Assembly (NCBI GenBank): GCA_016716235.1
Contig: JADJWS010000005.1
Location: 62,001 to 126,000 of the forward strand
Direction of reading: 5' to 3'
Origin: Candidatus Defluviilinea gracilis
GTDB taxonomy: Bacteria; Chloroflexota; Anaerolineae; Anaerolineales; Villigracilaceae
Length of the DNA: 64,000 nt
Part shown: positions 24,127 through 32,804 of the stretch, one piece after another
Position numbering within the stretch: position 1 is the first letter of the stretch
How the letters are laid out: each line of letters begins with the position of its first letter
Made by a program: the position numbers and the translations under genes
Notes under the pieces: model-generated
What the model saw: only the letters and a program-made list of their open reading frames with translations
Told to the model about the DNA's origin: nothing
Database searches by the model: none

Positions 24127-24858
24127 ATGACTGAAACACCCTTTGAAAAACAATCCGCGCGAAAGATCGATCTCCCTCGTTTGGCAACCATGATGTTGCG
24201 TCCGAGCGAAGCGTTCTCGCCTATGGCTTCCGACCGGCAAGGCTCTTGGTTGACTCCGATGCTCATCTTGTCCATTTCGTCGATCCTGGTTGTGATCGTC
24301 GTGGGCTACCTCAAAACGCAAGCCTCGCTGAATGGCGTGGTTGAGTTCCCGCCCGATTGGGAGTTTTGGTCGCCGGAAATGCAGGAGAGTTATCTTCAAG
24401 CGCAACAGACCTCTCAGGGTCCCTTGGTCAATTACGTTTTGCCGGCGATTGGCGCGTTGATTTTGCTCTGGCTTGGATGGGTGATCTTCGCGGGAATCAT
24501 GCGGTTGGTTTCGACATTGCTCGGCGGACGCGGCTCGACGCAAAGCGCGTTGAACATCGTTGCCTGGGCGAATGCTCCGTTCATTGTTCGCGATCTATTG
24601 CAAGCGTTCTTTATGTTGATCGCGGGGCATGAGATCGCCAGCCCCGGACTTTCGGGATTTGTTCAGCAGGGTTTCATGTATCACTTTCTGGCACGAACCG
24701 ATATTTTCCTATTTTGGAATATCGCTTTGCTCGGGATCGGTTTTGCAGTGGTGGACGGCTTGCCAAAAGGCAAAGCATTGATGGGCGTGATCGTTGTTGT
24801 ATTGATCCTCATCGCCATTCAATCGGGCGTAGGCGCGGCAATCGCAAGCTTTGGGTAA
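24127..24858 (+). CDS. Yip1-family membrane protein
   Basis: The 243-aa protein has a cytoplasmic N terminus (residues 1-38) with the motif MMLRPSEAFSPMA, then five hydrophobic helices separated by short loops. This matches the Yip1/YIPF-like fold found in bacterial operons with ABC exporters. Its DNA runs directly into the ABC ATPase gene. A TAGAAT box lies 12 bases before the ATG, giving a very short leader. It is probably an accessory subunit or insertase for the adjacent exporter, which is inference from position. Confidence 0.75.
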   Translation: MTETPFEKQSARKIDLPRLATMMLRPSEAFSPMASDRQGSWLTPMLILSISSILVVIVVGYLKTQASLNGVVEFPPDWEFWSPEMQESYLQAQQTSQGPLVNYVLPAIGALILLWLGWVIFAGIMRLVSTLLGGRGSTQSALNIVAWANAPFIVRDLLQAFFMLIAGHEIASPGLSGFVQQGFMYHFLARTDIFLFWNIALLGIGFAVVDGLPKGKALMGVIVVVLILIAIQSGVGAAIASFG

Positions 24859-24859
24859 C

Positions 24860-25579
24860 ATGGGTAAGTCGTTCATTCGCATTGTCGGGTTGAAAAAACA
24901 TTTCGAGATGGGCGGGCAGATCGTCCGCGCGTTGGATGGGGTGGATGTGCAGATCGAGGAGGGGACGTTCACTGTGGTGATGGGTCCCTCGGGATCGGGA
25001 AAGAGCACGCTTCTTTACCTCCTTGGCGGGCTGGATCGCCCAACTTCAGGCGAGATCGCTATTGAGGGCGAACGCCTCGACGAAATGGATGAAAATGCGT
25101 TGGCATTGTTTCGCCGCCGCACAATGGGATTCGTCTTTCAATCATTTAACCTGGTGACGAGTATGACCGCGTTGGATAACGTCGCGTTCCCGATGCAATT
25201 CGCCGGTGTCGCCCCGTCGCTGAGGCGGGAGCGGGCGCTGGGGTTGTTGAATCAGGTTGGGCTGGGGAATCGAGCCGATCACCGTCCCTCCGAACTTTCG
25301 GGCGGGCAACAACAACGCGTCGCGATTGCCCGCGCGCTGGTCAACGATCCCAAATTAATTTTGGCAGACGAGCCGACCGGCAACCTCGATACCACGAGTG
25401 GAAGCGCGATCATGCATGTGTTGTCGGATCTGCATAAAGCCGGGCGCACGGTGTTGGTGGTGACGCACGACCCGCGCATGACGCGCTTTGCCACGCACAA
25501 GATCCATTTGCTCGATGGTCACGTCGTTAGCGAAGCGGAATACGAAGCCGCCGCGTTGGAAGCGATGAGCGTTGAATAA
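24860..25579 (+). CDS. ABC transporter ATPase (LolD/MacB type)
   Basis: The 239-aa protein has Walker A GPSGSGKSTLL near residue 41, the signature LSGGQQQRVAIARAL near residue 141, Walker B LILADEPTGNLD, and the H-loop VVTHDPRMTRF. The form fits the LolD/MacB/FtsE class that powers FtsX-like permeases. The ATG at 24860 is one base after the Yip1 stop codon; a TTG at 24851 is a less likely start. It operates with the secreted CARDB-like protein and the permease encoded next. Confidence 0.93.
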   Translation: MGKSFIRIVGLKKHFEMGGQIVRALDGVDVQIEEGTFTVVMGPSGSGKSTLLYLLGGLDRPTSGEIAIEGERLDEMDENALALFRRRTMGFVFQSFNLVTSMTALDNVAFPMQFAGVAPSLRRERALGLLNQVGLGNRADHRPSELSGGQQQRVAIARALVNDPKLILADEPTGNLDTTSGSAIMHVLSDLHKAGRTVLVVTHDPRMTRFATHKIHLLDGHVVSEAEYEAAALEAMSVE

Positions 25580-25598
25580 CTTTTACGTGCAGGAAAAA

Positions 25599-27170
25599 AT
25601 GAAAAATAAAATTTCTCGGTTTACATCCATCATCGTGTTGATCTCGTTGGCGTTTTCGTTCAGCGCTGGCGGGTATTTTGACGTATTTGCTCAGGCTACG
25701 GAGCCACCTACAGGAACGTCTACTGCTTCCACACCGATAACCCCAACTACTGCTGTTCCAACCACTGCTGTTCCAACCACTGCTGTCCCAACCACTGCTG
25801 TCCCAACTTCTACCAATACGCCGCTTCCATTTGTCCGCCCCCAGATGGTGGTCAAGGCAACAGCGACAAAGGGGAGCGTTCAAACGAATGCCGAATTCAA
25901 GTTGAGCATCGAGCTCCAAAACGCAGGGACGGCAACCGCTTACAGCACGCAAGCCGTCCTTTCCTCCACTGATCTCGTGCCACTTAAAAATGGTGGCGTG
26001 TCTGTTTTGGGAACTGTAGATGCCGGTAACAACGCCAATCTGGCGCAGACCTTTTTAGTCAGCGGTCAAATTTACGGACAGCAGATCGTCGTCGTCGATC
26101 TCACGCTCACGTATTACGACAGCTCAGGCGCATCGTATTCGGATAAATTCACGCTCTCGATCACCGCAACCGGCGGCGTCTCCAGCGGAGTTGCGGCGGC
26201 AACGTCCACGCCCACAGGCGTGAAGAGTTCGCAGTTGGTGATCACCGGCTACTCAACAGACATTGATCCGCTTCAACCCGGCGAACAGTTTGCCCTCAAA
26301 TTGAACGTTCAAAATGTAGGGAATGCCAAAGCCCAGCGCATCACCATGATCGTGGGCGGCGGTTCGGGCGGCACCTCCGGCGGGACTCCGCAACCCGGCG
26401 GGGTCTCGGGTGGCGGAGGAGATTTTGCGAACTTCGCGCCAGTCGGCGCTTCGAATGTGCAATCGCTGGGAGATCTCGGCGCGGGCGGTGCGATCGAGGC
26501 GACGCAAAGTCTCATCGTCAACGTGTCCACGAATCCCGGCGCCTACCCGATGAAAATTTCATTTTCATATCTCAACGATAAGAACGAAGTGGTCAACGAC
26601 GAGCAGGTGATCACCTTGCTTGTTCACAGCCTGCCGAATCTGGATGTAAGTTTTTACCAACCGCCCGGCGTGTTGTTCACCGGTCAGCCCGGACCTCTGC
26701 CGATTCAAATCGTCAACGTGGGCAGGCGTTCTGCGGTGCTGGGAAATGTGAAGATCGAATCGGATTCCGGTTTCCTCGAAGGCAACACGGGACTCGTCGG
26801 TTCGCTCGACTTGGGGGCGTTCTTCACCATCGACGCGTTATTCACGCCCGAGCAGGCAGGGACGAACGAACTCACCGTCACCATCGAATACGTGGACGAT
26901 TTCAATAAACCGCGCACGATCGTCAAGACCCTCGAAGTTGAAGTGGAGGAGATGGTCATCGAAGAACCGACCGTTGACCCGAACAACGGAGGCGTCGAAG
27001 AGCCAGCCGCAGAAACATTCTGGCAAAAGGTAAAACGATTCATCCTCGGTCTTCTTGGTTTGGATAGTTCGCCGCCAGCAGGCGTCGAATCGGCTCCGCT
27101 TGAGGAGGGCGCCGTCATCGAAGAAGGCGTTCCCGCTGGTGGCGGCGGCGGAGGCAAGGGCGGTCCGTGA
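25599..27170 (+). CDS. Secreted CARDB/COG1361-like protein of an ABC exporter operon
   Basis: The 523-aa protein begins with a classical signal peptide (residues 1-33, cleavage after VFAQ or thereabouts). A Thr/Pro-rich linker follows, with four TAVPT units encoded by four 15-bp repeats at 25749-25808. Then come CARDB-like beta domains (NAEFKLSIELQNAGTATAYS, GEQFALKLNVQNVGNAKAQR, LPIQIVNVGRRSAVLG). The C terminus has a membrane-like helix (FWQKVKRFILGLLGL) and a Gly/Lys-rich tail. A TTG start at 25572 overlapping the ATPase gene is possible, but the AGGA before 25599 favours the ATG. It may be the extracytoplasmic partner of the permease. Confidence 0.75.
   Translation: MKNKISRFTSIIVLISLAFSFSAGGYFDVFAQATEPPTGTSTASTPITPTTAVPTTAVPTTAVPTTAVPTSTNTPLPFVRPQMVVKATATKGSVQTNAEFKLSIELQNAGTATAYSTQAVLSSTDLVPLKNGGVSVLGTVDAGNNANLAQTFLVSGQIYGQQIVVVDLTLTYYDSSGASYSDKFTLSITATGGVSSGVAAATSTPTGVKSSQLVITGYSTDIDPLQPGEQFALKLNVQNVGNAKAQRITMIVGGGSGGTSGGTPQPGGVSGGGGDFANFAPVGASNVQSLGDLGAGGAIEATQSLIVNVSTNPGAYPMKISFSYLNDKNEVVNDEQVITLLVHSLPNLDVSFYQPPGVLFTGQPGPLPIQIVNVGRRSAVLGNVKIESDSGFLEGNTGLVGSLDLGAFFTIDALFTPEQAGTNELTVTIEYVDDFNKPRTIVKTLEVEVEEMVIEEPTVDPNNGGVEEPAAETFWQKVKRFILGLLGLDSSPPAGVESAPLEEGAVIEEGVPAGGGGGGKGGP
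25749..25808 (+). repeat. 15-bp tandem repeat x4 coding TAVPT
   Basis: Four head-to-tail copies of the unit ACTGCTGTNCCAACN, in frame inside the secreted protein gene, encode the flexible linker. Copy number may vary between strains. Confidence 0.85.
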
Positions 27171-28501
27171 ATTTTCTCGATCTGCTTCGTCTTGTTGTTG
27201 GAAATTTGAGCCGCCGCAAAGCGCGCGTCGCGTTAACCGCTGTAGGCGTGGTCATCGGCACCGCGGCGGTGGTGATCCTTGTTTCGTTGGCAGTCGGATT
27301 GCAACAAACAGCCACCGAGCAGTTATACGGCATCGGCGACTTGACGCAGATTCAAGTGAGTCCCTCGTACGGCGGTGAAGGCGTCTACGTTGAAGCAGGC
27401 GGAGGCGGGGGAGGAGGCGGAGGTTTTCCCGCGTCGGATGAGGTGAAACTGCTGACCAATTCCGTGTTGGAGGAATTTCGCGCCATCCCCGGGGTTGAAT
27501 CCGTCATTCCGCGCGAGTATATAATGTCTGGCGCGTTGATGAAATTTCAAAAGATGGAATCGTATGTCAACGTGATCGGCATCGGCACAGACGATGTCGC
27601 CGACCTGGGCGATACAGCCGAGCAAGGCACAACAGAACTAGGTCGCGGGAGAATCGTGATCGGCGTTACCGTCCCGCAAAGTTTTTACGACCCGAATGTT
27701 CGGCCGGGGCAGGAGATTCCGCCTCCGCCAGATTTATTCGACCAGCAAGTGCAGATGATCGTTTTCAAATATGACGCCAATGGGAACGAAATCCGCAAGA
27801 ACATTGCTTTGCGCGTGACGGGCGTGCTAAAAGAAACGCGCGGCGAATCCGATTTTACGGTATACATGCCGCTCGAACAGGTAAAACTGCTCAACGAGTG
27901 GTCGCAGAGCCGCCGCTTCAACTATAACAAAGACGGCTACGGCATGGTCATCGTCAAAGTTGGCGACGTGGATAAAGTGATCGAGATCGCCGACCAGATC
28001 ACAGCGATGGGCTTTCAAGCATTTACGCCGCAATCGTTCCTTGAAGGCATCAATAATTTTTTCATCGCTCTTCAGATCATTTTCGGCGGCGTTGGCGCGA
28101 TCGCGTTGCTTGTCGCGGCGATCGGCATCGCCAACACGATGGCGATGTCGATCCTTGAGCGCACGCGCGAGATCGGTTTGATGAAAGCGGTCGGCGCGAC
28201 GAACCGCGATGTGCTTGCCATCTTTTTGGGCGAAGCGGCGGGCATCGGGTTTCTTGGCGGGCTGGGCGGCGTGATCATTGGCTGGCTTGCTTCGCAAGGG
28301 ATCAATGTGCTTGCGAGTGTTTATCTCGCCAATCAAGCCGGCGAGCAGGGAGGCGCGCCGCTGAGCATTGCGGTGTCTACCCCGCTTTGGTTGCCCATCT
28401 TCGCGCTCGTGTTTTCAACCCTGGTGGGGATGTTCTCTGGACTCTATCCCGCCCTGCGAGCCGCGACGATGATCCCCGTGCTGGCGCTCAAATACGAATA
28501 G
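27167..28501 (+). CDS. MacB/FtsX-type ABC transporter permease
   Basis: The 444-aa protein starts at a GTG overlapping the previous stop (GTGA). An N-terminal membrane helix follows NLSRRKARVALTAVGVVIGTAAV. A large periplasmic region with a Gly-rich stretch (residues 75-90) runs to about residue 295. Three more helices close the protein (residues about 300-330, 355-375, 405-430) with the FtsX motif IGLMKAVGATNRDVL. Such permeases act mechanically on periplasmic substrates or export peptides and lipoproteins. It is the last gene of the Yip1-ATPase-CARDB-permease operon. Confidence 0.9.
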   Translation: MNFLDLLRLVVGNLSRRKARVALTAVGVVIGTAAVVILVSLAVGLQQTATEQLYGIGDLTQIQVSPSYGGEGVYVEAGGGGGGGGGFPASDEVKLLTNSVLEEFRAIPGVESVIPREYIMSGALMKFQKMESYVNVIGIGTDDVADLGDTAEQGTTELGRGRIVIGVTVPQSFYDPNVRPGQEIPPPPDLFDQQVQMIVFKYDANGNEIRKNIALRVTGVLKETRGESDFTVYMPLEQVKLLNEWSQSRRFNYNKDGYGMVIVKVGDVDKVIEIADQITAMGFQAFTPQSFLEGINNFFIALQIIFGGVGAIALLVAAIGIANTMAMSILERTREIGLMKAVGATNRDVLAIFLGEAAGIGFLGGLGGVIIGWLASQGINVLASVYLANQAGEQGGAPLSIAVSTPLWLPIFALVFSTLVGMFSGLYPALRAATMIPVLALKYE

Positions 28502-28540
28502 CGCTTCGCCCCGCCTTACATCTGGGTCGCCTCTCCTCCG

Positions 28541-29694
28541 CATTCCCACTATGGCTTTACCAAAGTAGGTTGACAAAGAGCAAAAAGTAGATCCTTCTCG
28601 GTACAATTGCGAGTAGAGACAAGCAAAAGACCAGGAGGACTAAAATGGGGAGGGGGGGGGGGGGGGGGGGGGGGTGGGCGAGGGGGGGTGGGAGGGGGGG
28701 TAACGGATGTTCGGCCGGGAAGCGTTACCGTCTGGAAACTGTGCTGATGATCATTGTGCTGGCAAAGTTGTGTGGCGTGATCGACCGATGGAAATTGCGG
28801 ATTGGGCCATCAGGAGCAGCTTGGGTGGGGGGTAACAGGGTGGTGGGGGGAAGTGTATGCGCTGGATGGGAAGGCGGTGCCGGCATGCGCAAGAAGGATG
28901 AAGAGGCGGGAGAATATTTGTTGAGGTCTATGATGTGGAACAGGCAAAAGTACTGTCGCAGGTGGAAGTGGGTCGCAAAGAAAATGAAATCACGAAAGCC
29001 TCCAAAGCCCTACACCCTGTGGAAATCTCACACAAAGTGGTCACCGCAGATGCGATTCACACTCAAAGAGCCCTAGCCACTCAGATTGTGGCCCAAGGCG
29101 GCGACTATGTTCTGCCAGTCAAGGAAAATCATTGCACTTATACCAACACATTCAGCAACTCTTTGCCCCTGAATATCCGAAGCCTGGTTTTGGGGAAAAT
29201 CCAGACCGATTTCCTCACGGCTCAAAAAGTCAACAAAGGGCATGGCCGCCTTGAAACTCGCACGATGACCACCAGTGAAAGCTCACCCCTATTCGACGGG
29301 TCTGGCGCAAGTCTACCGTTTGGAACGTCAATTCCAATGGTGGCGTTCTGGACGCTGCTACCGTACTTCCCATGAAATCGAATTCGGCATTACCAGTTTG
29401 ACCCGTACCCAAGCCACTCCCGCCCGCCTCTTGCATATTGCCGCGCCCATTGGGGCATTGAGACCGGGTTGCATTATCGCAGAGATGTCACTTTCAAAGA
29501 AGATGCTACTGCATGACTGTCGGCAATACTGGAAAAGTCATGGCCCCTCAACAATCTTGTTTTGGCTCTCATTCGACAGGCTAAATTTCATAATGCCGCT
29601 CACGCCCGTCGCTGGTTTGCCGCGCACATCTCACAAGCCTTTGCCCTACTCACCACACCTTTTTCTCTACTTTGGTAAAGCCATAGCATTCCCA
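28541..29694 (+). mobile_element. ISAs1-family insertion sequence, decayed
   Basis: Perfect 20-bp inverted repeats at 28549-28568 and 29667-29686 (CTATGGCTTTACCAAAGTAG) bound a 1138-bp element. It is flanked by an 8-bp target duplication CATTCCCA at 28541-28548 and 29687-29694, matching the 8-10 bp target duplications of the family. The transposase is broken by frameshifts. A G homopolymer of about 23 bases at 28652-28674, in a G-rich stretch, may be a sequencing artefact. Confidence 0.85.
28645..29590 (+). pseudogene. ISAs1-family transposase, frameshifted
   Basis: Three frames must be joined. An N-terminal part reads GKRYRLETVLMIIVLAKLCG, the middle part (from about 28935) reads AKVLSQVEVGRKENEITKAS and VVTADAIHTQRALATQIVAQ followed by GGDYVLPVKENH, and the C-terminal part (from about 29275) reads GLAQVYRLERQF and EIEFGITSLTRTQATPARLL. 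These are the ISAs1/H-repeat transposase segments, including the DDE-type Asp in VTADA and the VKENH region. A homopolymeric G run near the start and several frameshifts make it inactive as assembled, although the run could partly be an error. Confidence 0.8.
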
Positions 29695-29704
29695 CATCTG
29701 ACGC

Positions 29705-29733
29705 TTGACAGGTTAGAACATATATTCTAGAAT
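29705..29733 (+). promoter_or_regulatory. Sigma-70 promoter of the VOC gene
   Basis: TTGACA (29705-29710), a 17-bp spacer, and TAGAAT (29728-29733). An AAAAAGGAGAG ribosome binding site precedes the ATG at 29760. Confidence 0.75.
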
Positions 29734-29759
29734 CGCGTCAACCAAAAAGGAGAGTAACC

Positions 29760-30125
29760 ATGTCCAAACGGAATATTGTCCATGTTGAAATTCCCGCCGC
29801 CGAGCAAGCCGCGGCTGGAGCGTTCTATCGGGAGTTGTTCGGGTGGAAGATCACGCCGATTCCTGAAATGAATTACACCCTGTGGGAATCAGGCGATGCC
29901 GTTTCCAGCGGCGGATTCCCCAACGTTTCGCAAGAATTCCCGGCGGGACAAGTGATCGTTTATATTGACAGCGACGACATCGAAGCCGATTTGAAACAAG
30001 TGGAACAACTCGGCGGCAAGGTTGTGCGCGCCAAAGAGGAGATTCCCGGCTTTGGCTGGTTTGGCATCTTTCGAGACCCAACAGGAAATATGCTGGCGTT
30101 GTACACGAGCAATAATCCGCGCTGA
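29760..30125 (+). CDS. VOC-family (glyoxalase-like) protein
   Basis: The 121-aa protein has the beta-alpha-beta-beta-beta repeat of the vicinal oxygen chelate fold. Residues 6-10 (IVHVEIP) start the first strand, AAGAFYRELFGWKI is the first helix, and FRDPTGNMLALYTS is the last strand with a Glu/His-type metal position changed. The family includes glyoxalase I, dioxygenases and antibiotic-binding proteins; this sequence does not show which. The promoter and terminator flanking it mark a single-gene transcript. Confidence 0.85.
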   Translation: MSKRNIVHVEIPAAEQAAAGAFYRELFGWKITPIPEMNYTLWESGDAVSSGGFPNVSQEFPAGQVIVYIDSDDIEADLKQVEQLGGKVVRAKEEIPGFGWFGIFRDPTGNMLALYTSNNPR

Positions 30126-30161
30126 CAAATAACCAAACAACGATACGGTAAACATCCTTGA

Positions 30162-30203
30162 AAACAGACAGACACCCGTCGCCATAGGGTGTCTGTCTTG
30201 TTT
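30162..30203 (+). terminator. Rho-independent terminator
   Basis: AGACAGACACCC (30166-30177) pairs with GGGTGTCTGTCT (30187-30198), followed by TGTTT. It is also readable from the minus strand and may serve the convergent gene at 30277-31839. Confidence 0.8.
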
Positions 30204-30276
30204 AACTTCTGCTTTACAGCTTCGGTTCTATTTCCTGAGTATTTTGGGATACGTGCCTGATGAAATCTGTTTACTC

Positions 30277-31839
30277 CTACGACAACAACACCTGTCCGCA
30301 ATACTCGCACTTGTCCATGCCGAGTTCGAGCGTGCCGCCACAGTTGGGGCACTGGATCGTTTCCACTTTGATGGGGAAGCCCGCAGTTTTGAACGCGGTT
30401 TCGTTGTCCGCGAGATCGCCGCGCAGACGTTTGAGTCGCGCAAGGTAGGCGTCGCCTGTCACCTCGCCCGATTTGCGCAAGCGTTCCACATCCGCAATTG
30501 ACTCTTTCAACATGCGGCGTTCGGCTTCGAGCGATTCCCTGCTTTTATCTTGGAACGACACTTTCAATTCAGGTTTCTTCGGTATCGAAGCAAGGATCGC
30601 CGCGATGATCAAAATGAACGCCGAAACGATCACGCCAACGACCAACGGCGTGTATTGAAATCCTGGTATCGAATTGAAATTGACCTTGTTCACTTGCACA
30701 TCGTTATAATCCGCGATCACCACATAACGTTCGCCGTTGAGTCTGCCCACGTCGATGCGCGTGATGCCCGTGCTGTGATTTTCTAAATTGTTGCGCGAGC
30801 CGTCGCCCGTGAACACAGCCACAGTCCCGCTATCGTCGCCGATCACCGCTTCCTCCGCGCCGTCGCCGTCCACGTCGATGCCAGAAATTTCAGTGACCTT
30901 GTCCGAAAGCGAACCCGTCCACATTTGATTCACCGCGCCGCCGTTGATCGAAAACGCCCACACGCCGCCGTCTTTCCCGCCGACCACAAACTCGCGCGAC
31001 GACGGGTCGCCGTTCAATTCCACTTCGCGGATCTCGGACACTGCCTGTCCCATACTTTGCGAATAAATTTGACTCCCATCCAGTGCGGATAATGCGACGA
31101 ATGCGCCGAACTCGCCGCCCGTCAGGATTTCGCTGTTCCCATCGGAGTTGAAGTCGAACGCGCGCATCCTCCGCAGGGACTCCAGGTCCGCCTCCCAAAC
31201 TTTTTGCCCATCTTCATCTAAAACCACCACCGAGCCGTCATGCGACGCGGCGGCGAGATGTGTTTGACCGTTGATGAGCGCGTCGTCGAGTCCGCGAATC
31301 TCTTCGCCGCCGACGGAGTAATTCCACAAGGGTTGACCGCTGAGACTCAACGATTGAAGTCCGCCGCCAGAATCGCCGAGGACAATTTGAGGTCCAGAGG
31401 GGAAGCGTAGGATCGCAACGCGCGCGGGGAGTCCGACAGTCAGGCTTTGCGCGAGCGTGGTGGCTTGTCCGTCAATGATCGTGTCCACTGAATAACCCAA
31501 GTCGCCGAGATAAAAGACCACCACATCTTCGCGGTTGTCGCCGTTCACGTCGCCGAGCGTGGTCTTCGGGTATTGATAGTCTTTCGTGAACAGAATATTT
31601 CCACCGCCATCGAAGATGGTCACGTTCTGCGCGTTTTGGATGAAGAGTTCGTCGTTGTCATCGCCCATCAAGTTGATGACCTTCATGCTTTCGGCGGTAT
31701 CGTAACTCTGCGACCAGATTTGCGACGCGCCGAATTTCTCCGCCTTCGCCAGTCCGCTGAACGAGAACAACGCGGCAACCACCATCACGAGACAGACCAG
31801 AACGAATGCAACCACGAACGGGATAATTTTGCGACTCAT
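30277..31839 (-). CDS. Membrane beta-propeller protein with cytoplasmic zinc ribbon
   Basis: The 520-aa protein has an N-terminal membrane helix (residues 5-27), a long repeat domain with FG-GAP-like calcium-binding units (DVNGDNREDVVVF, DFNSDGNSEIL, DVDGDGAEEAVIGDD), and a second helix near 400-420. A charged helical segment (residues 430-470) and a C-terminal zinc ribbon with CPNC/CEYC follow. The propeller should face outside and the ribbon the cytoplasm. No family with this domain order was recognised. The ATG follows the stop codon of the upstream gene without a gap, so the two are cotranscribed. Confidence 0.7.
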   Translation of the reverse strand: MSRKIIPFVVAFVLVCLVMVVAALFSFSGLAKAEKFGASQIWSQSYDTAESMKVINLMGDDNDELFIQNAQNVTIFDGGGNILFTKDYQYPKTTLGDVNGDNREDVVVFYLGDLGYSVDTIIDGQATTLAQSLTVGLPARVAILRFPSGPQIVLGDSGGGLQSLSLSGQPLWNYSVGGEEIRGLDDALINGQTHLAAASHDGSVVVLDEDGQKVWEADLESLRRMRAFDFNSDGNSEILTGGEFGAFVALSALDGSQIYSQSMGQAVSEIREVELNGDPSSREFVVGGKDGGVWAFSINGGAVNQMWTGSLSDKVTEISGIDVDGDGAEEAVIGDDSGTVAVFTGDGSRNNLENHSTGITRIDVGRLNGERYVVIADYNDVQVNKVNFNSIPGFQYTPLVVGVIVSAFILIIAAILASIPKKPELKVSFQDKSRESLEAERRMLKESIADVERLRKSGEVTGDAYLARLKRLRGDLADNETAFKTAGFPIKVETIQCPNCGGTLELGMDKCEYCGQVLLS

Positions 31840-32778
31840 TTACGCCGCCTTTCTTTGCAGGAGAGTGTATGCCGACTTGAGGATTTGCAAGATGTTTTCA
31901 TGTTCCACTTCTTCAAAAGGTGAATTGGCGACGAACGAGACCATGCCGCCTTCGGTGCTTAATTGACTAATGGTGAACTTGCCGATGTTGAGTCCCTGTT
32001 TGAACTCGTCGCTGGTCTTGGCAATTTTATACACTTCGGGGTTCGGCACGATGCGGACTTTCAAGTCGTGCGCGGTGCCTTTGAACTTTTCAGGCTTGCT
32101 CTTCATCTTGCCGCTGATGCGACTGCGCTTCCAATACGATTTTCGCTTCTTCGATTTTTGGATTCCCGAAACGCGGAGAATACTACCGTCATACAGTTTT
32201 GCTTTCAGCGCGAGCCACTCGTCGCGGAAGTATTCGGTCGTGCGCCCTTGCGCGTCGTTGGCGGAACGCGCTACTTTGGTGGGGAGCAGGGAACCTGTAA
32301 GGTCGAGATGGCCCAAGTAGGTCGAGTCAGGCTTGAGGTCGTCGCGAAGCGTGTAGAGGATGTCGCGCGTGCCGTTGTAGCGAGTCGAGATGTCGTACGA
32401 ATCGCTTTTCCGCAATCCGCGCGCCATCACAATGGCGGCGATCCACAACGCGATGCCGCCGCCCGTGAAGACGAACGAAAAATATCCGAGCAAAAGCAGG
32501 ATGCCGTCAATGAGCATCAAGCCAATGCCTGCGAAAAAAATCATCATGGGAATCCAACGCCATTTGTCGCCCGCCTTTTCCGTTTTGTTCACGTCGAAGC
32601 GGAGTTTGTTCATCCCTTGAATGATAGAGGTGGGCTTGTCGGCGAGCGAGATGTAAACAGGCAGGAGTTGTTTTTTGCCGAGCGACGTTGTTTCGCTGAC
32701 GCGTTTGCGCGCGGTGTTCAATAAATAGAAGAACACGATCACTGCAAATAGTAAGCCTCCGCACAAAACAAATTCCAT
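31840..32778 (-). CDS. Membrane protein paired with the beta-propeller protein, unknown function
   Basis: The 312-aa protein has one N-terminal membrane helix (residues 3-21), two more close together (about 77-97 and 101-123), and a soluble C-terminal domain of about 180 residues with YFRDEWLALKAKLYDGSILRVS and the basic KSKKRKSYWKRSRISGKMK segments. No known family was recognised. It is directly upstream of, and coupled to, the propeller gene, and a GAGGAGATTCT ribosome binding site precedes its ATG. Its AT-rich promoter region is shared with the divergent glycosyltransferase at 32805. Confidence 0.6.
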   Translation of the reverse strand: MEFVLCGGLLFAVIVFFYLLNTARKRVSETTSLGKKQLLPVYISLADKPTSIIQGMNKLRFDVNKTEKAGDKWRWIPMMIFFAGIGLMLIDGILLLLGYFSFVFTGGGIALWIAAIVMARGLRKSDSYDISTRYNGTRDILYTLRDDLKPDSTYLGHLDLTGSLLPTKVARSANDAQGRTTEYFRDEWLALKAKLYDGSILRVSGIQKSKKRKSYWKRSRISGKMKSKPEKFKGTAHDLKVRIVPNPEVYKIAKTSDEFKQGLNIGKFTISQLSTEGGMVSFVANSPFEEVEHENILQILKSAYTLLQRKAA

Positions 32779-32792
32779 AGAATCTCCTCGTT

Positions 32793-32798
32793 TATAAT
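32793..32798 (+). promoter_or_regulatory. Leaderless-type TATAAT box of the glycosyltransferase gene
   Basis: TATAAT followed by six bases (CTTGTC) and the ATG at 32805. No ribosome binding site is present. The same AT-rich stretch can serve the divergent gene. Confidence 0.6.
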
Positions 32799-32804
32799 CT
32801 TGTC

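Noticed and set aside
24849..24859. TTG start of the ABC ATPase at 24851
   Set aside because: It overlaps the Yip1 gene end and has no ribosome binding site; the ATG at 24860 directly follows the stop codon and gives the usual ATPase N terminus.
25749..25808. Tandem 15-bp repeat considered as a CRISPR or regulatory repeat
   Set aside because: It has no spacers, is in frame in a coding region and encodes a Thr/Pro linker of a secreted protein.
29230..29436. Open frame on the minus strand over the ISAs1 remnant
   Set aside because: It overlaps the transposase segments recognised on the plus strand and has no independent support.
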